DNA of 64,000 bases from positions 992,001 through 1,056,000 of the forward strand of contig OZ243043.1 in the NCBI GenBank assembly GCA_965212075.1, written 5' to 3'. Both the position numbers and the translations under genes were made by a program. Below, in pieces: positions 52,849-61,429 of the stretch. Each line of letters begins with the position of its first letter. Positions within the stretch are counted from its first letter, which is position 1. The stretch comes from CBDBUR01 sp965212075 (GTDB lineage Bacteria > Pseudomonadota > Alphaproteobacteria > JAPOUT01 > G958296285). Below the pieces are notes generated by a model. The model was not told the DNA's origin. It searched no databases and saw only the letters and a list, made by a program, of their open reading frames with translations.

Positions 52849-53802
52849 CTATTCAAAGGACGGCGCAATGCCGGTGAGCTGTTCTGACAGCTCCCATAAT
52901 TTGCGGGCGTTGTTTTTGTCATAGCTGTGGGGGGCTGACTTGACGCAGATGGCTGGTCCGGCGGTTTCGAATCTTTTTGACGGTCCGTAATAGTCGCCGC
53001 CGTTTGCGTTTTGGGCGGTTGCGGCGAGCAGGACGGGCCACGCACCCTCGGCTGGTGAGCTGGCGACCCATTTATAGACGGGCAGGTAGGTCATCCAAGC
53101 GGGGAGGTGGCGGAGCAGGTCGGTGCCCACCGCGCCCGGATGGCAGGCGACCGAGATGGCTTGAGAGCCACACGCGGCGAGCCGCCTCTGCAATTCATAG
53201 GCGAATAGGATGTTGGCGAGCTTGCTCATCGCGTAGCGTTGAAAGGGGTTGTAGTTTTTTTCGGCATGGATGTTGTCATAGTCTATTGCGCCGAGCCTGT
53301 GTATCATGGAGCTGACGGTCACGATGCGCGCTTTGCGCGTTTTGCGGCGGCGTTTAATTTTATTGAGCAGCAGGCCGGTGAGCGCAAAATGTCCCAGATG
53401 ATTGACGCCAAATTGTTTTTCAAAGCCATCTTTGGTTGTTTGGCGAGGGGGCGCGAGCAGGCCGGCATTATTGATGATGACGTCAAGCTGCGGCTCTTGT
53501 TGGATTTTTTGAGCGGCATCGCGCACCGAAGACAAATCGGCCAAGTCTAGCTGAACGATCGCGACGTCGGCTTCGGGATGGAGATCGCGGATGCGCGCTC
53601 GCGCCTGTTCGGCTCTGGCCTGCGAGCGGCATCCGAGCAATATGCGCGCCCCTTTGGCGGCGAGCGCGCGCGCGGTTTCAAAGCCGATGCCTGTGTTTGC
53701 TCCGGTAATGAGTATAATTTTTCCGGCTTGCGGCGTCAGATCAGATTCACGAAAGGGGAGCGGCGTGTTTTTTTTCATCGGGGATTTAAGAGGGGTTTTC
53801 AT
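52849..53802 (-). CDS. Retinol-dehydrogenase-like SDR
   Basis: The 317-residue SDR is intact: ITGANTGIGFETARALAAKG for the cofactor, INNAG at about 110, VTVSSMIHRLG with the catalytic Ser, and YAMSK with the Tyr/Lys pair. C-terminal CHPGAVGTDLLRHLP is typical of the RDH/WWOX-like group that acts on retinoid, steroid or lipid alcohols. Its ATG at 53802 overlaps a vestigial TGA: the preceding bases still read as the ALKRKTKK-stop tail of an NTase-HEPN gene, of which the intact copy now ends at 55825. It ends 1 base from the convergent S5AR-like gene. Confidence 0.92.
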   Translation of the reverse strand: MKTPLKSPMKKNTPLPFRESDLTPQAGKIILITGANTGIGFETARALAAKGARILLGCRSQARAEQARARIRDLHPEADVAIVQLDLADLSSVRDAAQKIQQEPQLDVIINNAGLLAPPRQTTKDGFEKQFGVNHLGHFALTGLLLNKIKRRRKTRKARIVTVSSMIHRLGAIDYDNIHAEKNYNPFQRYAMSKLANILFAYELQRRLAACGSQAISVACHPGAVGTDLLRHLPAWMTYLPVYKWVASSPAEGAWPVLLAATAQNANGGDYYGPSKRFETAGPAICVKSAPHSYDKNNARKLWELSEQLTGIAPSFE

Positions 53803-53828
53803 TTTTTAGTTTTGCGCTTGAGGACAGC
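53800..53828. repeat. Vestigial copy of the NTase-HEPN gene tail (left flank of ATPase-PIN cassette)
   Basis: This stretch matches 55826-55854 with four transitions in 29 bases. On the minus strand it reads LKRKTKK followed by a TGA that overlaps the ATG of the SDR gene, exactly the C-terminal tail of the NTase-HEPN protein. It marks the left junction of the ATPase-PIN cassette. Confidence 0.75.
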
Positions 53829-53869
53829 ACTTACGCGTAGGATAGCGGGCACTTAAGTGATAAATGCGC

Positions 53870-54367
53870 TCACTTTTTGATCTTGTTGGGAGTCATCTCT
53901 TGGGGGCAGAGCTGTTTGACTTTAATGCCATTTTTTCTCAGGGCTTGTTCATGGTTTTCCCAATCGCTGTCCGTTGCGTTGAGAACAGGAGCGTTACCTT
54001 TTAAGGCAACTGCGGCAAATTTGCGATCATCATTGTCAAAGTTAGCGAGGGCTTTATCTTTGGGGAATTCTTTGAAGTCGGTTCCGTCGTGGTCTGAAGG
54101 CGTAACATCAATTCTACTAACACGGTTTCTCTGATACTGATAGTCGTGAACATGACGATAGAATGCATTACCTGTGAGTGGGGGGCCCTCAAGGCTCAAT
54201 TTTTTTCTGTATTCATTTAAAATAAATTCATTGTTATCGATAAGAATCGTGCCAATATTAACTAGCGCTTCAAGTGTTTCAATGCATTTTAGCTGGCATT
54301 CTCTGGAGGCATTAGGATGGTGGCCATTGGCAACAATAGGAACATTGGTATCGACGACGGCGCGCAT
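53870..54367 (-). CDS. PIN-like domain nuclease
   Basis: The 165-residue protein has a PIN-like acidic site: D6 in RAVVDTNVP, E52 in LNEYR, D114 in NDDRKFAAVAL and D135 in ATDSDW. It is probably a magnesium-dependent RNA or DNA nuclease. Its ATG shares one base with the stop of the upstream ATPase gene (TAATG), so the two products are made together. This recalls ATPase-nuclease anti-phage modules in which the ATPase senses and the nuclease acts. It is not a VapC with a DNA-binding antitoxin; no antitoxin gene is adjacent. AT-rich like its partner. Confidence 0.72.
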   Translation of the reverse strand: MRAVVDTNVPIVANGHHPNASRECQLKCIETLEALVNIGTILIDNNEFILNEYRKKLSLEGPPLTGNAFYRHVHDYQYQRNRVSRIDVTPSDHDGTDFKEFPKDKALANFDNDDRKFAAVALKGNAPVLNATDSDWENHEQALRKNGIKVKQLCPQEMTPNKIKK

Positions 54368-55737
54368 TATTCTGCGTTGCTCATGCGTTTCTTAAGGCCA
54401 GCTTTTTGTGTGGCGGCAATTTCTTCAAAATCGTTACCGAAGAAATCCTCAGGCCAATTTTCAATTTCACCATACTTGTTAAGTTTTAGGTCATTAAGTG
54501 AGGATTTGCCTTCTTTGATATCGCAGAAATAAAGGCAAACATCCGAGGCCTCTATCTCTGCTTCAGCAACTTTCCTTTGAAGGCGTCGCAGAAGGTGTTC
54601 GCTATGGCTTTCGACAATAATTTGTAAATTACGTGTTTTTGTCACCTCGATCATCAGATCGGCTAAAGCGCTTTGAACAGAAGGGTGAAGGTGGATTTCT
54701 GGCTGTTCGAGTAAAACCGTCGAATGTTCCGGCACGTAATAGAGGAGGACAAGAACAGGCAAAACCTGCGAAATACCGAATCCCACATCCGTAAGCAAAA
54801 CTTCTGTACCCCCCTCATTCTTGTGTAGAAGCACTTGGTGAATTCGAGAATTTGGAGCGATTTCTGCGATGCGAAAGCTGTGAATGAGACCCATTTCTTT
54901 GAGATGATGGGCGATTATCTTTTGAAATGGCTGACTTGCTCTCTTTCCGAGCAGTTTACACTTTTCGTTTTTGGATGTTGCCGCAATAATTGCACTGATT
55001 GAGGATTGTCCTCGCTGTCCCACATCCGTAGGGGTGCTGCCAATATGAACATATTGCCGTTTTGGATATTCTCGCAATGGCCCTAAATAATAAATTCTAT
55101 CCATACATTCTTCATACTCTGATTCAAATAAGCCCAAAAAATCTGAGTTTTGAAAATAGGTGCTTACTTGATCGGGAAACCGGTGAGTCTTTGCTGGCTT
55201 GGGTAAAGGCCATGGACGTCCGCGGTGCTTCTTGAAGAAAAAATTTCTTGGCGATGGTGATATTTTTAACTCATATACATCTTGCTTTTCCGAGGTCGGC
55301 ATATATCCAAAACTTCGACTCGAAAATACATAGGCGAGATGGTGAGGGTAGAGTCCTTCGCTTTTCCAGCGAACCTCGCTCTCCTGTTTAATATCCCTCC
55401 CCTCAAAAAGAAGGATATTTTCCTTTTCTGGATCGTTTATCTTTGCCCATTGTTCTTCTGGAAACTTCCAAGTGAGTGACCACAATAGAGGAAAGTTTTC
55501 GTCATGCTGATGAATGATAGATTGAAAACCACCAAGATCAGGAGGACGAGTTTCTCCTCCGAAATCAAGCACAAGCTTCGGGTCAGCTGCATCTTTTGTT
55601 TGTTTGAGCATTAAGAGGAATTGCAAAATGCTGCTCTTTCCGGAGCTGTTGGCGCCAAAAAGTCCTGTTATCTTGCCAAATTTTATATCTGCCTCTGGCC
55701 AAGATTTAAAATTTTTGAAATGAAGATTTGTGAGCAT
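54367..55737 (-). CDS. OLD-like AAA/ABC-type ATPase (DUF3696-like)
   Basis: The 456-residue SMC/ABC-like ATPase opens with MLTNLHFKNFKSW and Walker A GANSSGKSS (28-36). The signature-like LLTDVGFGISQVLPVL is followed by Walker B TVLLEQPEIHLHPSVQ and the ESHSEHLL H-loop. The C-terminus resembles DUF3696 proteins. There is no Toprim domain, so effector function must come from the PIN-like protein whose gene overlaps it by one base. Such stand-alone ATPases with nuclease partners are common in phage defence. The spacer upstream (55738-55824) shows no strong promoter. Confidence 0.82.
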   Translation of the reverse strand: MLTNLHFKNFKSWPEADIKFGKITGLFGANSSGKSSILQFLLMLKQTKDAADPKLVLDFGGETRPPDLGGFQSIIHQHDENFPLLWSLTWKFPEEQWAKINDPEKENILLFEGRDIKQESEVRWKSEGLYPHHLAYVFSSRSFGYMPTSEKQDVYELKISPSPRNFFFKKHRGRPWPLPKPAKTHRFPDQVSTYFQNSDFLGLFESEYEECMDRIYYLGPLREYPKRQYVHIGSTPTDVGQRGQSSISAIIAATSKNEKCKLLGKRASQPFQKIIAHHLKEMGLIHSFRIAEIAPNSRIHQVLLHKNEGGTEVLLTDVGFGISQVLPVLVLLYYVPEHSTVLLEQPEIHLHPSVQSALADLMIEVTKTRNLQIIVESHSEHLLRRLQRKVAEAEIEASDVCLYFCDIKEGKSSLNDLKLNKYGEIENWPEDFFGNDFEEIAATQKAGLKKRMSNAE

Positions 55738-55824
55738 TATGAATCTCCGTAATTCAGCCCTCTTATTATGAATTTCTCTTATGTTATTACCATCTTATAG
55801 GGCTAAAGCAAAGTTATCTATCTT

Positions 55825-56760
55825 TCATTTTTTGGTTTTGCGTTTGAGGGCGGTGATGCGGTTTTTGCATTTGCGCTCAATGAGCCGGTGGAGCTCGGCG
55901 ACGCGCTCAGCGAGCCAGTCAAGCTCGTCTTTGGTGATCTTGTAATGTTTTGAGTAGCGCGCTTTGACATAGGCGTCTTTGAGAAGTTCAAACAGGCGGC
56001 GCTCTTTTCTTGAGCCGCGCGGCCAAGTGGGGATTAAATCTTGGCTGATGCCCTCTGCTGATGAGCGCAGTTTTTTGATGTCGTGATGTTTCGGCGCATA
56101 ATTAGTCATCACCAGAAGAAATGCCCGATAAGCGTGTTCGGTCGCTTGGTGGAGTTGAAAGGCAGATTCATTGAGCCTTTTCTGACTTAACGCATAGCGT
56201 GAGGTATCAAGAAAACCTTTTCCACTTGGCATCCAAACTTCAAAATGTTCCTGCGCTTCTTCAAGAGCGACTTTGGGCGTCATCGGTCGCGGGTCTTTGA
56301 GCGGCTTGGTGCGCCGCGCCTTATAAAGCACAATGCCCTCTTTGGCGATATCAACAAAAAAATATCTCCCGCGTAAGAGCTGGTTATTGACATCACGGCT
56401 TGAATGGACGATCAGATTGACCGACGGCCTATCCCATCGATTGCCTCCGATGCGGATGAAGCGGTCATCAATATCAGCCCAGAAATCAATAAACTGGGCA
56501 AGCTTGTTATTATTGACGATAATCAGAATATCATAATCGCTGACATAGCCCGAATGAGGGCCGCTCGCAGGATCATGGACAAAATCGCCGCGCGCGTGTG
56601 AGCCATAGAGAATGATTTTAAGAATCCGGCTTTTTTTCTTCCAATCAGCTTTTGAGGCGCTAAAGAATTTGTCAAACTCCTCAAAAATGATATTGACGGC
56701 CTGTGCCAGTTCTTTTTGGCACTTGCGCGGCAGGTGATCGAGGTTGGTTTTAGGCTCCAT
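55825..56760 (-). CDS. Nucleotidyltransferase-HEPN fusion protein
   Basis: The 311-residue protein combines an N-terminal nucleotidyltransferase domain (GSHARGD 53-59, SDYD 74-77) with a C-terminal HEPN-like helical domain (about 165-300; ARYSKHYKI near the end supplies an R and an H). In bacteria NTase and HEPN are usually separate antitoxin and toxin genes, where the NTase AMPylates the HEPN RNase; here both are in one chain. The ATG at 56760 has GGGGGA before it; a TTG four codons earlier is also possible. The 3' end is partly duplicated at 53800-53828. Confidence 0.82.
   Translation of the reverse strand: MEPKTNLDHLPRKCQKELAQAVNIIFEEFDKFFSASKADWKKKSRILKIILYGSHARGDFVHDPASGPHSGYVSDYDILIIVNNNKLAQFIDFWADIDDRFIRIGGNRWDRPSVNLIVHSSRDVNNQLLRGRYFFVDIAKEGIVLYKARRTKPLKDPRPMTPKVALEEAQEHFEVWMPSGKGFLDTSRYALSQKRLNESAFQLHQATEHAYRAFLLVMTNYAPKHHDIKKLRSSAEGISQDLIPTWPRGSRKERRLFELLKDAYVKARYSKHYKITKDELDWLAERVAELHRLIERKCKNRITALKRKTKK
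55826..55854. repeat. Right-flank copy of the duplicated NTase-HEPN gene tail
   Basis: The intact coding copy of the stretch repeated at 53800-53828. Together the two bracket the ATPase-PIN genes (53870-55737). Confidence 0.75.
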
Positions 56761-56780
56761 GCTGTCCCCCAAATGGCTGT

Positions 56781-57263
56781 TTAGCCGATAATTCGTTTAT
56801 GGAGTTTTTGAAAATTCCTGCCTTGTTCCCATCGCTGAGACAGTCTTTCAAATTCAATGCAGATATTATCATTTCCACTTTCACGTCTTAATCCGTCTAT
56901 ATATTGCTTCGCTTTTTTAAAATCTGTTGTCAGGCTTATTTTCATATATCTTTTGCACATGGTTTCATCGAGCGCGCCATCATAGATGCCGATCGCGATC
57001 ATTTCGTGGTAATTGAGAAAGCTATGGATGGAATCTTTAATTTCAGGCGGAATATCTTTGTTGTAGGCGAGCCCTCGAGGAGGGCTCATATTCTGGAAAA
57101 ATACAGATGTGATCTCTCTGTAGAAGTCATTTGACTGGCGCTCAAGGAGGATATCTAAAGTTCTTCGCCGCCGCGCGGCTCGGATGGCATTGATGCCGCC
57201 AAAAAAAGCGAACATGATGCCAATCGCTGTAATGCCTGCGATAATTTCTGAATCGGAAAACAT
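56781..57263 (-). CDS. DUF4760-like membrane-anchored protein
   Basis: The 160-residue protein has one N-terminal helix (about 6-27) and a basic RAARRRR stop-transfer. The soluble part has FLNYHEMIAIGIYDGALDETM, typical of DUF4760. The function of this family is unknown. AAGGAAGGC precedes the ATG. It lies 20 bases upstream of the NTase-HEPN gene, same strand, and shares its lower GC content, so it probably belongs to the same acquired unit. Confidence 0.75.
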   Translation of the reverse strand: MFSDSEIIAGITAIGIMFAFFGGINAIRAARRRRTLDILLERQSNDFYREITSVFFQNMSPPRGLAYNKDIPPEIKDSIHSFLNYHEMIAIGIYDGALDETMCKRYMKISLTTDFKKAKQYIDGLRRESGNDNICIEFERLSQRWEQGRNFQKLHKRIIG

Positions 57264-57396
57264 GCCTTCCTTAGTTTGTCAAAGGGAGGGCTTTTAAAGA
57301 GATGCTGGAATGCCGCCAGATAAGGTCATCATTTGAATCAATATAATGCCTCTTTTGATTGATGTCAATATGAGTTTAGGGAGCTTGTTGCGAGAC

Positions 57397-58044
57397 TTAT
57401 GTCATCGGGTTGTTTTTTTCGCGCCACATATGGATCGCCAAGTGGCTGCGCCAAGGCGCGAACATTTCGGTATTTTTGTCGGCGGCCTTTTCGTCGCTTC
57501 GGGTGAGGCGGGCGAAGGTGCGCCGCACCGCGAGGTCGCCCTGCGGCCAGATGTCGGGGTCGCGGCAGTAGAAGATGCCGATCATGTCGCACGTCCATGG
57601 CCCGATGCCGTCGAGCTGCGTGAGGTAGTCCATCCGCGCGGGGTGATCCAGCGCGATGACGCGCCGTGCCGACAAAACGCCGCTGCGATGCGCGTCGCCC
57701 AGCCCGATCAAAAACCGCACTTTATTGTTGGACAGCCCGCATTGGCGGATCTTTTTCTGGTTGTCCGAACAAAGAAATTCCACAAGCGGCAGGTTTTTTT
57801 CGCTGGCCTGATCTTGGAGTCTTTGCCAGAAGGTGCTTGCGACTTTCGCGGCGACTTGCTGTCCGACGATGGCGCGTGCCAGCACTTGGATGAGGCTGCC
57901 ACGCCGCCGCGTTGGCATTGCGGCGGCGCCCGCTAGTTTGAGCACTTGATGGAGCTGGCCGTCAATTTTGCGCGCGTTTTTGAGCAGATGGCGGTGTGCT
58001 TTGCGATTTTTTGCCTCATCCTCATTTTGAGCAGGAGAGGTCAT
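57397..58044 (-). CDS. alkA: DNA-3-methyladenine glycosylase (AlkA-like)
   Basis: The 215-residue HhH-GPD glycosylase removes alkylated bases. The helix-hairpin-helix LDGIGPWTCDMIGIFY is followed by the catalytic Asp in DIWPQGDLAVRR. IVGQQVAAKVASTFWQRL is the family helix. It lacks the N-terminal TBP-like domain of E. coli AlkA, as usual for the short type. Its ATG overlaps the stop of the upstream alpha/beta hydrolase (ATGA). No Ada or AlkB is nearby. Confidence 0.92.
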   Translation of the reverse strand: MTSPAQNEDEAKNRKAHRHLLKNARKIDGQLHQVLKLAGAAAMPTRRRGSLIQVLARAIVGQQVAAKVASTFWQRLQDQASEKNLPLVEFLCSDNQKKIRQCGLSNNKVRFLIGLGDAHRSGVLSARRVIALDHPARMDYLTQLDGIGPWTCDMIGIFYCRDPDIWPQGDLAVRRTFARLTRSDEKAADKNTEMFAPWRSHLAIHMWREKNNPMT

Positions 58045-59015
58045 TTTTTCTTGGCGCTCCAGTTCATGCCTTCAAGGAAGGAGCGGACATCGCGCGCTGA
58101 GCGTCCGGGGACTTCTTCCTGCGGCATATGGCCGACATTTTCATAGATGACGAGCGACGAGTTTGGCAGATCGCGGTGAAATTTTTTCGCATAGCGCGGA
58201 CTGATGAGGCGGTCTTCCTTGCCCCATAAGATGAGCGTCGGCAGGTTCAAGACGCCGCGCGGCGGCGGCGAGGCGGGATTATCAAGATATTCAGCAAAGC
58301 GCAGAGCGGTCGCGCGGCGCTGGCCTTCGCGCAGATTGAGATCAACAAAGCGCTGGATCAGTTTTTCCGTCACGACCGGCGAGTCATTATAGGCATTGCG
58401 CACGCCCTGCTCAACGAGTCCGCGCGAATGAATAATTTGAAACAGATAGCGAAAAGGCGCATATTGCATCAGCGAAAAGATGATCGGCCCGTCGCTGTCG
58501 TCCACTGGATAGCCGCCGCTATCCACCAGAATGAGTCCGCGCGCCTTTTGCGGATATTGCAGCGCATAGCGCCAGCTCAGATTGCCGCCCATGGACGAGC
58601 CGCCAATGACAAATTCTTCAAGTTCTAGCTTGCTGACGACCGCATCAATGAAGCGGGTGTAAGCGCCGATGGAGTAATCATCCCTGACCGAAGGGCCGGT
58701 GAGGCCATGGCCGGGCACATCCATCGTGATGATGCGATAGGTGTCGCCGAGCCTGTCAACCCAAGGGCCCCAAGTGAGCAGCGAGTCGTTGGAGCCGTGG
58801 ATCAGCACGAGCGGCGCGCCGTCGGGGCGGCCCTGATCGCGGATATGCGCGCGCTGCCCATTGGCGAGCGTGATAAATTGCGACGCCTCACTGATATATT
58901 TGTGATCAACGGCCTCTGCCGACAGATCTTTGTGGCTCAGCGAGGCAAAGGCAAATCCCAAAATAACAGCCAGCGCGACCGCTATCGTTAAAATCGTTTT
59001 TGTTTTAAAACCCAT
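58041..59015 (-). CDS. Membrane-anchored or exported alpha/beta hydrolase
   Basis: The 324-residue protein has an N-terminal hydrophobic segment (about 6-25), then the hydrolase fold: LVLIHGSNDSLLTWGPW, MDVPGHGLTG, GGSSMGGNL with nucleophile S141, LILWGKEDRLI with the acid and GHMPQEEVP with the His. It probably acts on lipid or ester substrates at the periplasmic face. I chose the ATG at 59015, preceded by GGAAGGG; the frame is open upstream into thiE. Its stop overlaps the alkA start by four bases. Confidence 0.9.
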   Translation of the reverse strand: MGFKTKTILTIAVALAVILGFAFASLSHKDLSAEAVDHKYISEASQFITLANGQRAHIRDQGRPDGAPLVLIHGSNDSLLTWGPWVDRLGDTYRIITMDVPGHGLTGPSVRDDYSIGAYTRFIDAVVSKLELEEFVIGGSSMGGNLSWRYALQYPQKARGLILVDSGGYPVDDSDGPIIFSLMQYAPFRYLFQIIHSRGLVEQGVRNAYNDSPVVTEKLIQRFVDLNLREGQRRATALRFAEYLDNPASPPPRGVLNLPTLILWGKEDRLISPRYAKKFHRDLPNSSLVIYENVGHMPQEEVPGRSARDVRSFLEGMNWSAKKK

Positions 59016-59049
59016 TTTTATATCCCTTCCCTTTACTGAAGTGATCTTA

Positions 59050-59688
59050 TCATATTTTGAGCAATTTGTTGAACAGGGAAATGGCGTGTGCCGCGCCCTG
59101 CGGATGCTGCCAGACGCCCGATGAGACCGCAAGAAAATCGGCATGGGCGTCAATCAATTTTTTGGCATTGGCCGGATTGATTCCGCCGATCGCCACAGCA
59201 GGCATGCGCGATGTCTGATGCCAGTCGCGCAGGATTTGCGGCTCTGTGCGCGTCTTGGCCTGCTTGGTCGCAGTCGGATAGAAAGCGCCAAAGGCGACAT
59301 AGTCAGCACCGTCCTGTCCGGCGATCATCGCGCGGTGGCGCGAATTATAGGCGCTCGCACCGATGATATGATCCGCGCCCAGCATCTTGCGCGCCGCTTT
59401 GACCGACATATCATCCCGCCCAAGGTGGACGCCATCAGCTGACAGATCACGCGCAATATCGGCGCGGTCATTGATGATGAAGGCGATCCCGCGCTCCTTT
59501 GCGAGCGGCATCAGAATCTGCGCCCATTTTCGGATCAGCGCTTCATCTTCTGCGCTGCCATCGGGTTTTTTGAGGCGCAGCTGGAGGCAGGCGATATGGT
59601 CTTGGTCGGCCTCAAAAACATCGCGCAAAATATCGGGGAAATCGTCGCAGAGCTGCGGCGGCGTCAGCAGATAGAGGCGGCAGCCCAT
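59050..59688 (-). CDS. thiE: Thiamine-phosphate synthase
   Basis: A 212-residue TIM barrel joining HMP-PP and thiazole phosphate. Typical segments are QLRLKK at the start, INDRADIA, GVHLGRDDMSVKAARKMLG, GASAYNSRH, DYVAFGAFYPTATK and AIGGINPANAKKL. It lies 7 bases after the class I aldolase stop, a pairing I recall as recurrent in alphaproteobacteria. No other thiamine genes or THI-box riboswitch are seen here. Confidence 0.95.
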   Translation of the reverse strand: MGCRLYLLTPPQLCDDFPDILRDVFEADQDHIACLQLRLKKPDGSAEDEALIRKWAQILMPLAKERGIAFIINDRADIARDLSADGVHLGRDDMSVKAARKMLGADHIIGASAYNSRHRAMIAGQDGADYVAFGAFYPTATKQAKTRTEPQILRDWHQTSRMPAVAIGGINPANAKKLIDAHADFLAVSSGVWQHPQGAAHAISLFNKLLKI

Positions 59689-59695
59689 AGATAGG

Positions 59696-60736
59696 CTAGG
59701 CGGCTTGGTTTTCGAGTGCCGCCGACCATTGGCCGCGCGCGGCGAGTCCGTTCATGCGCGCGCGATGGGCGAACAGAGATTGCGCGGCGGGGACATTATC
59801 GGCTTGCCCGCGCCACGCGGCGAGCGGTGCGGCCTGCAGAGCGCGGCCATAGGAAAAAGTGAGTTTCCAAGGAGCGTCGCCGATCTGGTTGATCGCATTG
59901 AGGTGGGCGGTGGCGTCTTGATCGGACTGCCCGCCCGAAAGAAACGCGATCCCCGGCACGCAGGCTGGCACGCAGCTTCTGAGGCAGGCGAGAGTTTTTT
60001 CGGCGACTTCATCAATGCCGGCCTGTTGAGGGCAGTCGGTGCCGGAGACGACCATATTGGGTTTGAGGATCGTCCCCTCGAGATGAACGCGCTGCATGCG
60101 CAGATTGCGGTAGGTGGTGTTGAGCATGGCCTCAGTCGCTTTGAGGCATGTGTTGATGTCATGGTCGCCATCCATCAGGATTTCGGGCTCAATGATCGGG
60201 ACGATTTCGGCCTCTTGGCAGAGCGCGGCGTAGCGGGCGAGCGCGTGGGCGTTGGCCTCCATGCAATAGCGGCTGGGGAGTGTGTCGCTACGCGGCGAGC
60301 CGCCTATCTTGATCACCGCGCGCCATTTGGCGAAGCGGGCGCCTTGCCGATGATAATCTTCGAGCCGCGCGCGCAGGCCGTCAAGGCCTTCGGTGATGGT
60401 TTCGCCTTGGGCTGCGGCGAGCGGCTTAGCGCCGCGATCAACCTTAATGCCTGCCACCGCGCCGCTCTGGGTGATCAGCTCAACGAGCTTTGTGTGTCCG
60501 TCTTGCGCTGTCTGCCGGATGGTTTCGTCAAACAGGATGACGCCGGAGATGTGGTCGCGCATGGCGGCCTGCGCGCGCAAGAGGAGTTCGCGCCAGTCGC
60601 GGCGTTTTTCCTCGGTTGAGGGTGTGTTGATGGCAGCGAAGCGCTTGGCGATGGTGGCGTCGCTTTCGTCGGCGGCGAGGATGCCCTTGCCGTCGGCGAT
60701 CATCTGTGCGGCGATGGTTTCGAGTGTCTGGCGCAT
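59696..60736 (-). CDS. Fructose-bisphosphate aldolase, class I
   Basis: A 346-residue Schiff-base aldolase with the eukaryote-like pattern: ADGKGILAADES at the start, FDETIRQ, KVDRGAKPL, WRAVIKIG, IVEPE-like IIEPEILMDG, and LEGTILKPNMV with the Schiff-base Lys near residue 225. It cleaves fructose-1,6-bisphosphate in glycolysis/gluconeogenesis. I chose the ATG at 60736, preceded by GGGAGA; a TTG precedes it. It is cotranscribed with thiE. Confidence 0.95.
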   Translation of the reverse strand: MRQTLETIAAQMIADGKGILAADESDATIAKRFAAINTPSTEEKRRDWRELLLRAQAAMRDHISGVILFDETIRQTAQDGHTKLVELITQSGAVAGIKVDRGAKPLAAAQGETITEGLDGLRARLEDYHRQGARFAKWRAVIKIGGSPRSDTLPSRYCMEANAHALARYAALCQEAEIVPIIEPEILMDGDHDINTCLKATEAMLNTTYRNLRMQRVHLEGTILKPNMVVSGTDCPQQAGIDEVAEKTLACLRSCVPACVPGIAFLSGGQSDQDATAHLNAINQIGDAPWKLTFSYGRALQAAPLAAWRGQADNVPAAQSLFAHRARMNGLAARGQWSAALENQAA

Positions 60737-60805
60737 CAAAGTCTCCCTTAGGGATATTATTATAGGAAAGGCGATTTGTCATCCCCGTTGAGGCCAATCT
60801 GAGTA

Positions 60806-60811
60806 TATAAT
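60806..60811 (+). promoter_or_regulatory. -10 box directly before the GNAT start (leaderless-type)
   Basis: TATAAT ends 7 bases before the ATG at 60819 with no ribosome site between, so transcription would start at or next to the ATG. No well-spaced -35 is evident. Confidence 0.45.
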
Positions 60812-60818
60812 CGCGGCC

Positions 60819-61364
60819 ATGAAGTTTGAGATCACGCCGGAGCGGCAGCAAGACGCGGTACATATAGCGCATTTGATGGATGAGTCGTTTGGGCCGGGGC
60901 GGTTCACGCGGGCGGCCTACCGCCTGCGGGAGGGGCGCGCCTGTGTATCGGATTTGTCTTTTGTGGCGCGGACGGCGTCTGGCGGGCTAGCGGGCGCGAT
61001 TCGGTTTTGGCCGGTTAAGGTCGGCGAGCGGGCGGTTTTATTGCTGGGGCCACTTGCGGTTAACCCTGAGTTTCAGGGGCAGGGCGCGGGGCTGGCATTG
61101 GTGGAGCATGGCTGTGCGCTAGCGGCGTCGCGGGGGCATGAGCTGGTGATTTTGGTTGGTGATCTGGCTTATTACGCGCGCGCGGGTTTCAAGCAAGCGA
61201 GCGGGATTATTTTCCCTGGGCCGGTGGATTCTGCGCGCATTTTGGTTCGGGAGTTGAGTTCGGGCGCGGCGGACGGCCTATCGGGTAGGATAGCGGCGGT
61301 GCGCCCTGCGGCGGCGCGGTTCTGCGGCTATGAGTCGGCGATGCTGGAAGAGAGCAAAGATTAG
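60819..61364 (+). CDS. GNAT-family N-acetyltransferase
   Basis: The 181-residue YhbS-like acetyltransferase has LLGPLAVNPEFQGQGAGLALVEHG, the acetyl-CoA pyrophosphate loop (Q/R-x-x-G-x-G/A variant QGQGAG), and LVGDLAYYARAGFKQAS. The substrate is unknown. A TATAAT box 7 bases before the ATG and absence of a Shine-Dalgarno suggest a leaderless mRNA. The palindromic repeat field starts shortly after its stop. Confidence 0.88.
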   Translation: MKFEITPERQQDAVHIAHLMDESFGPGRFTRAAYRLREGRACVSDLSFVARTASGGLAGAIRFWPVKVGERAVLLLGPLAVNPEFQGQGAGLALVEHGCALAASRGHELVILVGDLAYYARAGFKQASGIIFPGPVDSARILVRELSSGAADGLSGRIAAVRPAAARFCGYESAMLEESKD

Positions 61365-61429
61365 CCTGTTGCAGGCTAACCCACCCCGTCATTTTCTTCG
61401 TTATTTCCGTAAAGAGATGCGCGGCTTCA

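Noticed and set aside
53870..54367. VapC-type toxin of a VapBC pair
   Set aside because: No small DNA-binding antitoxin gene precedes it; it is instead joined to an ATPase gene.
59705..60619. 304-residue open frame antisense to the aldolase gene
   Set aside because: Opposite strand encodes a clear class I aldolase; no independent domain in this frame.
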